Assembly (NCBI RefSeq): GCF_964340395.1
Contig: NC_135549.1
Coordinates: 29,684,332 to 29,748,331, forward strand
Length of the DNA stretch: 64,000 bases
DNA from: Glandiceps talaboti
Taxonomy: Eukaryota; Hemichordata; Enteropneusta; Spengelidae
Direction: 5' to 3'
Each line of letters opens with the position of its first letter. The stretch's first letter is position 1. The position numbers and the translations under genes are program-made. Shown in pieces: positions 35,195 to 46,500 of this stretch. The notes beneath the pieces were generated by a model. That model searched no databases. It saw only the letters and a list, made by a program, of their open reading frames with translations, and was not told where the DNA came from.

Positions 35195-35769
35195 AATGAA
35201 TGAATGAATGAGTGACTGTTGTTCTTATAACCCCCTCTCCAACCTACACATTTCAAATACTACCCGTATTTTCATCATCATCGCCATCAACTACCTCACG
35301 CCTCTGTCCTTTTTTGCCATCACTACGCATGACCACATATTACATATACACAAACGGTTCATCTTTTTTCTTTTTCTTCTCATTTTGGGTTGTCCTCAGG
35401 TTAGGTTAGGTCAGAGGGTCGGTAGTTTGGATTATTTTCACTTGCCTGGCTATGGACTTTCTCTCATACTTAACATCCACAGACACAAATTTCGCACTTC
35501 CACCACTGTCACCAATTTCACCACGTCTCCGTTTGCATTCATCATCTTCGCTGCGTCTTCATCTGCATTCGCCATCCTTCCCGTGTCTCCACCTGCATTC
35601 GTCATGTTCGCCCTGTGTCATATTCAAGTTATTTTTACACCAACACCAACACAAACTATAGGTTTTCATGTTTGAGAGTTATAATGGCACCATACCCTCA
35701 TAACTCCTCACTATTGGCTGTCAAGCATTGTGAGTGTGTGTATTAAACTTGCCCCCCCCCAAAAAAAAA

Positions 35770-35812
<43 letters not shown>

Positions 35813-36345
35813 AAGTAATAAATAAAAATAAAGGAAAAACTGTGGCCTATTGTATATAAAAGGGTATGTATGGCAACTCAAAGGAAGCGACAAAGAATTG
35901 CTTGGCAGCAATGATACCCCTAGCATTGACTAGATAATATGGACGTTAGATTCAATATTTCATGCGCCACATTTCAACAGAGCTCAGTGAAGTTCTACCA
36001 ACCCTGTACATCATATCATTGGGATTAGGAATGGACAATAAAAATATCAAGGATCTAACGTTCAGGGGACTTTTTTGCCCGACTTGCCATATCATAACGG
36101 TACTCGGTATATACCAGTTAATCTAGATGAATGAAATAAATGAAATAAAATATACCACAAGTTCTATAAATAGTCTATACATATAATGACCAACTGAAAG
36201 TACTATCGTCTGGCTTTTGTGGCTGTCATTCAAGGCAATTTCTATTACATCTACAAGATATCAAGTGTACATCACCTACATCTGACGGCTTAGAGTGTTA
36301 AGTGTCTTCTCTAGGGTACTTACTTTTTATTATTCGTCAACATTT
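35195..36345. repeat. Diverged ~1.15-kb direct repeat, copy 2
   Basis: Second copy of the 32590-33760 segment, with the same order of blocks (GAGTGACTGTTGTTCTTATAA start, GAGTTATAATGGCACC, CAAAGAATTGCTTGGCAGCA, TTGACTAGATAATATGG, TCAAGTGTACATCACCTACA). An (AAAT)n run at 35768-35815 lies inside. Confidence 0.75.
35768..35815. repeat. (AAAT)n microsatellite
   Basis: Eleven or so AAAT units after a C/A run. Confidence 0.95.
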
Positions 36346-36378
36346 GATCATGATGTGTGATGATGATGAACGTAAGTG

Positions 36379-36467
36379 TAGTCTGTAAGGTACGCCGTGA
36401 TGGGGCGCCCTCACACTTCAGCCAACGCCGGTGAGGGCGGAACGTCAGGACGTATCTTACAGTCTAT
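36379..36467. mobile_element. 89-bp hairpin MITE with 9-bp direct repeats
   Basis: Inverted ends (TAGTCTGTAAGGTACGCC at the left; ATAGACTGTAAGATACGTCC as the complement of the right) meet at CGCCCTCAC / GTGAGGGCG in the middle. ACGTAAGTG flanks it on both sides (36370-36378 and 36468-36476). The 8-9 bp duplication suggests a hAT-type source. A second, more diverged copy lies at about 57045-57140. Confidence 0.75.
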
Positions 36468-36479
36468 ACGTAAGTGACA

Positions 36480-36870
36480 CACAAAATTAATTATGTATGC
36501 GTAAGAGCAAATGACACACATCTTATGGCAAATGACTAGCGTATGGAAATAAATGACACACATAAGGCAAGTAATGCACGTATGACCACAGGGGCGTGTA
36601 ATATTTCTTAGATTGTTGTTTTCCTGTCTACAGACTAGATATAACAACCTTTTGACTATATATTCCTACCTGTAAGTAAGGAAAAAACATTTCCGCTACT
36701 TTAGAGATTGACACATTTGTAGCAGCAGGATTCGTACGATATTTTCCTAAGAAAACGGCGATCCAGGGCGGCAATCTAAGCAATAATACGTGCCCTGTGC
36801 TCGTGACTATAAATGACGCACACACAAGGCGAATGATGCACACATGACAATAAATCTAAATGACACACAT
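36480..36870. repeat. Degenerate AAATGACACACAT repeat with an insertion
   Basis: Units with AAATGACACACAT and GGCAAATGA at 36470-36580 and again at 36800-36870, split by about 220 bp of unrelated DNA. This runs straight into foldback copy B. Confidence 0.55.
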
Positions 36871-39793
36871 GACTACATGAGATGACTACATGCGATATGA
36901 CTACATGAGGTGACTACATGCGATGTGACTACATGAGATGACTACATGCGATATGACTACATGAGGTGACTACATGCGATATGACTACATGAGATATGAC
37001 TACATGAGATGACTACATGCGATATGACTACATGAGATGACTACATACGATATGACTACATGAGATGACTACATGCGATATGACTACATTAGATGACTAC
37101 ATGCAATACTGCGATGCGAGATGATGACATGATATGCGGCGATTTTGTAATGACGTTATGCCATTCGTAGATTATTCAATATGCATAAGGGGTAGACCAT
37201 TCGATATCCTGGGGGGCTTGGAAGATTGGTGGAGAGTCATTATTTTTTTTCCCACCTGCTTGCCTGAGAATTATTTTTGTCTCCTTTTCCTATGCTGGCA
37301 ACTTTTTTTTTCTTTGCTTCTTTGAGATATCCGGATTTTTTTTACGTCAATGTTGAACACCTACATTTGTTGCCACAATTTTCTGTTTGGTTTTGGCACA
37401 CGGTAATAGAGAGAGTAAAAAGATGCTGTTCTATCACACACATATTATATTTAAAAAACTACATATTTCATACATGTTTGATTTTCAATTAAATAAGCAT
37501 GCCATGGTATGGTGACACACTGAAAATACAAATCGGAAACTTGATTGGTGAGCTCAAACATTCAGATAGACCGGTCAGTTTCTCCAGATTGGGGGATGGG
37601 GGGGGTGTCAGTGTTTTTTTTTCCATTGGGCCGACAAAAAGTCACTGAACCCCCCCCCCCCCCTAATAAAGTTTCATAGCATCTGACAGTAAGTTGTAGA
37701 GGGAAGAGCTTTGAGACTGGGATATGTCCACCTCTTGTGCGAGTGTCTGTGAATGGGGGGGGGGGGTTCTAGCCGGTCTCCCCCTAGAAAACGGCCTGGA
37801 TGATTTTTACTTCTAAAGGCAATGTTTAGGCTATTCACAGACACTTTCAGACAATAATTTACAAATTTTACAAGACAGCTCTAACATGTAAAAAGCAACT
37901 CATTTTTGAAATAAAGTTTCATAGCATCTTGACAGTAGGAGTTGGAGGAAAGAACTTTGATTTGAGACTGGAACATGTCTACCTCTTACGGGGGGTTCTC
38001 GGGGTCCCCCTAGAAGCCCTCGAGGTTTTTTACTTCTCAAGCAATGTTTAGGCTATTCACAGACACTTTCAGACAATAATTTGCAAGCTTTACAAGACAG
38101 CTCTAACATGTAAAAAGCAACTACATATGGTTGAAACATTTTTGAAATAAAATTTCATAGCATCTTGACAGTAAGAGGTGGAGGGAAGAACTTTGATTTG
38201 AGGCTTGGACATGTCTACCTCTTATGGGGGGGGGGGGTCCTAGGGGATCTCCCCTAGAAGCTTTTCAAGTTTTTTTTTTACCAATTTTGGTGAATCTTAT
38301 TGTTGGTTTAACGAATGAGTGGCCTCTAGGGTGATGGAGTCCAAGCCCCCCCCCCCCGCCAGATCTGCAGTTTTTTGTTTCTATTTAGGCGATTTTTAGG
38401 TTATTCATAGCCTCTGAGATATATATTGCCAAACATCGAAAAGCTAAAGTAAATATAACTTTTTACATAAGTTTTCCATGTTATAAAAGTGGGCCTGTAA
38501 CATTGGTATAGGGTCATTGATATTGCATTTATAGTAAAGTTACTGATGTGTTAGAGCACTTTAGGAGGTCATACCTAGTGTACAATATAAACTTGAATTT
38601 GAGTTGTGGTGTCGATACATGTAGTGTCTGAAATAGGAAGTATAGCATCCCTTTTGACACATTCATACTGAAGAGACTAGAACAATTTAGATTAAGTTCT
38701 TTTATAAACTATCCAATAGTATGAAGGTTACCATTACAAAACCTTCAAGTTCACTTTTGCTCCAAAGTGTAAGATAAGTGAAGCACTGATTGTGAAACAG
38801 CCAAACACTTACATGGCATGTTCTGTAACTAGTGTGGTAGCTAGGTAATACATGTATTATATGTATAATTTTATGTATAGTTATGTTTGAACCCTTACAT
38901 GGAGTAATATTTAAACAATTTATGAAAAAAACAGAGAAAAGAACAAATATATATATGTACCACAGGCTAACGAAACTGACTGGTCCCTGACATGTGTTTG
39001 AAACTGTTTGTCATGATTTGACAAGTGTCCTGGTTGGAGAGGTACGAGCAATTTGAACAGTATACTCGAACCTGTGCATCATTTCCCTGCCACGACATTT
39101 TTTTTCTAGCAGCAGTGGTCCATCTTTTTTTTCCATAACCCTCTCATATCCGGATTTTTTTTCAAGCAAATCCATTTGGCATCTTTTTCCCCAAAAAATC
39201 TTCCAAGCCCTCCCCCCCCCCAGGATATCAAATGGTCCACCTCTTACCACGTGCAACATGCTGAGGAGTACTCCCTAGCCTGTTTCATATTAATACTCGT
39301 ATTATGCGTATTGAATAATCTACGAATGGCATAACGTCATTACAAAATCGCCGCATATCATGTCATCATCGCAGTATTGCATATAGTCATCTCATGTAGT
39401 CATGTCGCATGTAGTCATCTCATGTACATGTAGTCTTATCGCATGTAGTCATCTCATGTAGTCATATCGCATGTAGTCATCTCATGTAGTCACATCGCAT
39501 GTAGTCACCTCATGTAGTCATATCGCATGTAATCATCTCATGTAGTCATATCGCATGTAGTCATCTCATGTAGTCACATCGCATGTAGTCATATCGCATG
39601 TAGTCACCTCATGTAGTCATATCGCACATAGTCATCTCATATCGTCATATCGCATATATAGTCATTGCAGTATTGCATATAGTCATTGTAGTATTGCATA
39701 TAGTCATTGCAGTATTGCATATAGTCATTGCAGTATTGCATATAGTCATTGCAGTATTGTATTTTCGAATATTGGCAGGCATTCTACGCCATA
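36871..39793. mobile_element. Foldback-type transposon, copy B (left terminus missing)
   Basis: Collinear with copy A with only scattered differences. It has a left minisatellite arm (36871-37100), the inner TIR block at 37131, the internal ~250-bp units, and a right arm (39355-39745) ending in the complement of TATGGCGTAGAATGCC at 39793. The left arm starts abruptly inside the minisatellite: the 21-bp units and the terminal GAATGCCTGCC block are absent. The right end is followed at once by TACATCG, the same 7 bases that precede copy A's left end. ORFs in it (37134-37325, 37277-37492, 39011-39259) mirror those of copy A and have no coding features. Confidence 0.85.
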
Positions 39794-40299
39794 TACATCG
39801 TATAGAGAGAAATTATTGTTTTGGTGTATTGTGAGGGCGCGGTGATGGCATATCACGTGGGTTTGATTGACAGTAAAGTTTGGGTATGTTCAGTCTACAC
39901 GTTACCACGGTCATTGTCACATCTGTAATTTTTTATGCAATATTTTGATTTTGTTTCTTATATACTGTATTTGCTCATATTTGCCTAGTGGAAGTTTACA
40001 CTAAATTGTAGCCATTTTGTATACTGTTAGATTTATCTGGATGTATGATGTATCACTAATTTAAGCGAAAGATTTTCTGGAGCAGGCAATCAAACGCTTT
40101 TCCAGAGCTTTTTCCTTTCCATAAGTGAAAGGTTTTAACCTCTGGTTTTTAGGGCGAGGTTCCTGCAGGAGATATTCTTTTTGTTGTCAAATTTACACCT
40201 CAGGATTAAACTCTCTTATACAGCACTGTAACATTTAGTCTATGTTTGTGAATAAAGTTCAATGACCTGGCAGCGTAGCCACACACTGTGTATATGTTT

Positions 40300-41440
40300 G
40301 TGTTGGTAAATGTATTTAAGGCCCGGAGATGGTCCAAAACATGCATGCTTATGGCGAGGGTTCTCACACTATGATTCAATCATACCAGTTACATATGTGA
40401 TATTTGTAATTTTTGATCATGTTATGTATACTACTACTCATATCATGCAGCCGTGTTGTATAGGGCGCCCTCACAGTTTGTTTATTTTATGCCTTTGTTT
40501 CTTTCTGTTTTTCATTTATGCATTCTTATTTATAATTACGTTATCCACCTACAGTTTCGTAAGCTGTCCATCTGTACGAGTTCCTTGTAAGATTATAATT
40601 TCGAGATGCATCGTGTCACACGTGTCACTTTTCTGTCGGCAGTTAGTCTTGTGTGTTGGTCTACAGTAGTTTCTTGGCAGTCATTCCCTTTTAGCTAATT
40701 TGAACATCGACATTCAAGTTGGCAGTTGTCCCGGCAGTTACCTTTTCCGAATCACACGAGCTCGGGTTCGCCGTAGTCAACGTACGTAGTGGTATTGGTG
40801 AAATCGTCGATCCGTTCACGTGTATATAACTGTGACTCTGCCCTTCTTGCATGGCTAAAACTTTAGTAAAGTTGACTACCCTCCTTATGAGTTGGCTGTA
40901 AAATTTGACGATCTTTTAACACTTCTGATAAATACTCGTCGATGCAATGAAATATTAAAGATCATCAAACTCTTTCGTAAGTATTGTACCACACATATTC
41001 CCTTTATGTAGAGACCCCCACGACAATGCCAATTTGGAGGCAAAGTATATAATTTATTTATAATTCGAGATTAGTACGTTGACAGGGGAACAACCAGGTC
41101 AATGCATCGTATACTTTGATAAATCTATCTCCAAAGTGTATGGTATTTTCAATAATTGTATAAAATATTAACTGAAAGAAAGTATTATTTCTGAAGACTG
41201 AACTGACGTGAATCATAAAATGCCTTGGATGAGGTCGTGGTGGTCTTTCTACCTCCATGATGAGATAGAGGTCAATGCGTAGTGATTGCCGATCACACCC
41301 ATAGATGTGATAGGATGATAGAATAATCTGCACACCTTGTGGGGGGGGGGGGGGGGGCATTTTCCAAGCATAATTAAAGGATATGAGGATCCATGCATGG
41401 AGATAGAAGTACACCTTCACAGCACTGCGTGGATACAACC
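40300..41440. repeat. Diverged ~1.1-kb direct duplication, copy 1
   Basis: Blocks in order: ATTCAATCATACCAG, CTTCTTGCATGGCTAAAA, GAAATATTAAAGAT, GAGATTAGTACG, AACTGAAAGAAAGTATT, and TTTTCCAAGCATAATTAAAG. All recur in the same order in 41490-42665. A G17 run sits at 41341-41357. Nature unknown; no convincing ORF. Confidence 0.65.
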
Positions 41441-41489
41441 CGTGGTTTCTAACAACAGTTTATGAAGGTATAGATCGTAACGCTACTGT

Positions 41490-42665
41490 ATAGGAACTAG
41501 ACTAAATGGGTCCTCACACGCCACTATATGGTTCAGTCATACCAGTGATATGTGTGATTTATGTATCATGTTATGCGATACTAGCACCGTATAACATCAT
41601 CAGTAGTGTTACATTGATTCGATTGTTAGTTTACCGATGGTGTTCTTTCTAAGTACACTATAGTATGGTGTACATATGTATGCATATTGAGGCAAACAGT
41701 AGTATAATTATGTCACAACATCATGTCAAAAAAACAAATTACGAGTACTCCAGCAGTCACTATATTACCGTGTCTCTATCCTTCTTGTATGGCTAAAATA
41801 CTAGATATGTTGACCATCTTCCTGATGAGGTGACTGTAAAGTTTGATCATTCCCAGCCAATAAATTCTCAACTCTATGGAGTATTAAAGATATTGCAACT
41901 ACTTCTGAAATCTTTTTCAGTTTCTTTCCTGCCTATCTCGACCCCCATCTCCATCCATCACCGTTAGTATAGTAAATTGATGAATTTGATGAAAACTAAA
42001 TTTAGTACTTATATTAAAACGAGATTAGTATGTGGTCAGGGACCAGGTCCAAGTATAGCTTTAATAATGGCCGAAGTTGAAGTTAGTAAGTACGAAACGG
42101 AAGGCGTTGGAAGGTCACTGCTCGCTTACTATATTTTAAAATGTCTTCAATATAATTGATAAATGTGTTACTTTATAGTATCAGGATATAAATTATTGAT
42201 GTTCGATTGCGACAATAGTTGGCGTACAACCAAGAGTAGTCACCAGAAATGCGAAACTTAATTACAAAGGGTTGTACAATATGAGGAACTACAACATGTG
42301 TACAAAGATCGTGCTAAGTCGACTGAAGGTTTGTGGGGACATGGATGTATTATTGAGTATGCAAATAAGTGCCTCACGAGGCGAATTAGTTTGTTTCGGA
42401 CATGTACATATTGTGAGCATCGTAAGTGAAATTATAAACTGAGAAGAAAGTATTTTTTTCTGAATTGACATGGTTTTTAATAAAAAAAATAAATCAATAA
42501 CAGAATACATCTTTCCATGGATCAAGTAAAGGTCAAATGATTGTAGATCATAGGGATCTAAACCTCAAAAAAGTGATGAAGATTTGAATATATTATAGGA
42601 TAGGATGATTTTCACATCTTTGGAAAAAGCCGTTTTCCAAGCATAGTTAACGGATGTGCACGTTA
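41490..42665. repeat. Diverged ~1.1-kb direct duplication, copy 2
   Basis: Contains GTTCAGTCATACCAG, CTTCTTGTATGGCTAAAA, GAGTATTAAAGAT, GAGATTAGTATG, ACTGAGAAGAAAGTATT and TTTTCCAAGCATAGTTAACG in the order seen in copy 1. Nothing recognised from 42666 to 43558. Confidence 0.65.
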
Positions 42666-43558
42666 ATTAACCCTGACATAAAAGGGCTCCTTTGGGGACG
42701 CATTTCGCGAATGGGTTTGTAAGTACAATGCGAAATGCCCCTTCCACGAGATCATGGTTAATGCAGCAACAGCTGTGTAACTCTTGAAGAAAGAAAAGTA
42801 ACTACAAATACATATTAAAAAAATAAATATAAAACATTTCTGACTTTTCGTCAAGGAAATCATAGTACTCAATTTTGTGGGAAAATGTGTTTGGAAAGAA
42901 ATGTGGAATACAAAATTGAAAAATGAAACTTTAAAAAGTGACTCTCTGTCAGATTAATTGGTTTATATGGCAAGTTGAGATTCCACGATTTAAATCGACA
43001 GTATATACAAATTATGCAAACTGTTCTGATACGCAATTTTATGACACGTGTCATAAGATTGATAATGGATGTCAAGCATGTAAATTATATTGCTAACACG
43101 GTGTTTGATCTTTGGTGAAGACATTATATTGTCCTCTGTTATCAAACACTGCATGTTATCAGGGAATGTCGACGTTTTATACCTGCTGCTGAGTGTGACA
43201 GCAGAATTAAATTTACACAAAGGAAAGATTACTAATCAAGCACTATTCGATATTTCCAAGCTGCTGAAGTGTTTACGTAACGTTGTTACAAAGAAAAACA
43301 CAACATCGCTGTTGAGGCCAGCAAATGTTGCTTTGAAATTTACTGTACGGGATTTGTAAACTTTTTTTTGGGATATATGTATTAGTTGATATTTTTTTCC
43401 ATTATGTGAGACGAGTGAGTTTAAATCATCTCCCACAGAAAAATATAATGTGTTATTTTTGAAAAATACAAGAATTAGGATCAAACTTCATACCAGCGAT
43501 GTATTATCAATTTTTTGTTTCATTGTCTTTTCGCCCAAACGTCCTTTCCGCCCAAACG

Positions 43559-46500
43559 TCATTTCCGCTTTTCTTGAATGTAACGCAATAATTTTCTGCA
43601 GTGATATCCTGGCATATTGAACTCTTCCTGGAGAATCTTAGCATCGACACGATTCAACACAACACCGTCCACATTTCTGTCATGAAACTTGTCGATAATA
43701 TCATCGCTAACTATAATTTCCTCTCGTAGTAGCCGACAGACATCTTGTACAGACATAGCGGCTAAGCCATCTTGCTCTTGGTCTTCTTTCTGGTCGAAGT
43801 TTTGTTGTATAAGTGACATGTAATCTGACGTCTGTATCTGTGAAAAGTGAAATCAAAATGAAAGTTTTACTTGGACGAAATTGAATAATTCACGAGAAAT
43901 GTTATATAAAGCTTACTTTTCTTCTCCACTAAACAAATTCCCTTTCAAATTTTACTTGACATGTGCAGCTATAGAAAAAATCATGTCTACCCACAGACAA
44001 ATTTGGTTGGCAGCAACAACGGAATTAAAATCAGAAGTTTTCTTTCTTTCTTTCTTTCAACTTGACTTGTTAATGCATGGACATATTTCCTTGCAAATCA
44101 CAAATCTACTTTAAAAATAACTTTCTAAATTCTGTAAACTCTAGATTTGTCATGCAAGCTACCTTTGTAACAATTTACTGCTGATAGAACTGCGGCATAT
44201 CACCTTATTGAACAAATTTAAACTCATGGCACAATGGATGCATCCAGCTAAGACGCTTTTATGGTATACATATCGTTATTTATTTTCAACTTCCAAAAAT
44301 CATACTGTATATACTAAAGCCTACGCTATTATTCCTGTAGGTAGGTAGATAGGTCGGTAGGTAGATGGGTGGGTGGGGTGGGGTGGGTAGGGTAGGGTAG
44401 GGTAGGGTTTGGTTTGGTTGGGTTAGGTTAGGTAGGTAGGCAGGTAGGTGTGTTTGTTTGTGTGTGTGAGTGTACGTACGTATATATGTGTTTGTGTATT
44501 TTCTTGCCAATGTCACTTCTTGTGTACACGGCTTAATAAATAAATAAATAAGTATGTATGTATGTATGTATGTATGTATGTATGTATGTATGAATGGAAT
44601 GGAATGGAATGGAATGGAATGGAATGGAATGGTATGTATGTAATGGAATGGTATGTATGTAATGTAATGGTATGTATGTAATGTAATGGTATGTATGTAT
44701 GTATAATTTATTACCTTTGTCAAGTCTGCGTATGGACTACTGTCTTCTGATGTATGCTGTGTTTCTGTTTCCAAGCTGTCAACTGGCCACGGATCTGTAA
44801 CATGGTCCTGTTTTTGCAAACGAGTGAAGGAACGGTTGCTTTCTGATATACTGTGTAATTTTGTCTTAAGATCATTCGAAGACGTCGGTATACTGCTTGG
44901 TATAAACACGTCTTGCGTCTCATCAAAAGCAGGGGTAGCTTTTTCTGCAAATTATTCGACAAGATGTGCCATATGAAACATATAGGAAAGACGGAATAAA
45001 CGAGAGTACCAAACATACAAATGTCGGATAGTAACTATCATGGGAATAAAGGGAATACTGTGTGCAATCGTTGCCAAGTTTCAATGCTTGATGCTTAAGC
45101 TTAGTGTACAATGTAGTTTAACTGACACCCATGGGGTTATGGGTGTCAATAAGCTCATTAAAGAGGGTACCTAGTTGTGCATGTATTGTGACTACAGGTC
45201 CATGTATCTACATTGTTGATATGGTGTTTACAATGCAATGCTGTCCCGATTGACGAGTTTAACATTTGCCGATATTCATATTACCACCCCTCTCCCGAAA
45301 TAACACCCTTTATAACGTGTATGCGTCGTAAACAACTCTTTACGTTGGTGCTTAACAGACCCCCCCCCCCACCGGTTGCAGAGGCAACGGAAAAAAATAT
45401 GTTCTGGTGTGCGATATTGCGTGAACAATAAAGTTTTACAATTGTGAATAAAATAATAACACATTTATCGCCTAGTTACAATAATTCACTATGCACATGT
45501 AAATTGCAAAGTTCACCTGAAAACCCAATTATTTTACAAATATGATTACCTTCACTCATAGTTCTACGTCTTCGTCTTGGTGGTGCGACTGGATCTTTAG
45601 TTCTTGGTGAGGGCGTCACCATCGGTTCCTCGACACTCTGGCTTCGGACATTTCTTTTGTCTGGAGGTTTGACCTCTGATCCGTGTACTGCATGCTGCAT
45701 CGATTGGTCATTTACATTGCATACTATCGTTCCGGATCCTATAAATGAAAACAATAAAAAATAGAAATAATTAATTACAAACATTGATAATGATAAAACG
45801 GTGAATAGCGATTGACTTTGAAGTAGAAGCACCAAGAAAATAAGTTTTAAGCTTAGCTATATAGTGGTCTGACGTTTAAGGCAACGTGTAAAAAAAAGTC
45901 TCGATGTGAGACCTCTGATCCGCATACTGGTGGGGCTTTGGTCTGTCATTTACAATGTACGTTTCTAGAAATATAAACAGCTAAAAACTGAAATAATCAA
46001 TAATAAACATTGATAACGATAAAACGCGGAATAATGATTGGCTTTTCTTTCACTTTTCTGCACAACACATTTTCAGCACCTATTCAATATAACAATTATG
46101 CAAATGATGTAAATAACGTCAGTATGCCATATATAGAAGTTTGATGAGTTGAAAAAAAATACCACCTTGGTATTACCCAATCACTTGCATTTGGCACGCT
46201 TCAGGTAAATTCCACAAAAGACAAATGCTAATTTTTGACACGAGTCACTCACGTATATACGCCTGACATCACCTAAAGGGGAATACCACTCCAGGAAGTA
46301 AAAGTATTTTCGTCACGAACTATCTGTTTGCTGAGTCACGTCATGATTTCACATCACATACATTTAACATGATTGAATCTTATTTCACAATCCGTTGTTC
46401 TGTGACTGTCTTAGCGGTGATCTAGAGTTGCTTGTAATGGTAAGCAGACATGTATATGCATTAGGTGAACAATTAATGAATTCTAGGTGCTTATTAGTAT

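Noticed and set aside
43090-43359. 89-codon plus-strand ORF downstream of the GAREM-like gene
   Set aside because: Overlapped by minus-strand ORFs of similar size, with no recognisable features.
44376-44440. Telomere-like GGGTA/GGGTTAGG repeats
   Set aside because: Only one TTAGG-type unit occurs within a mixed microsatellite; there is no run of TTAGGG.
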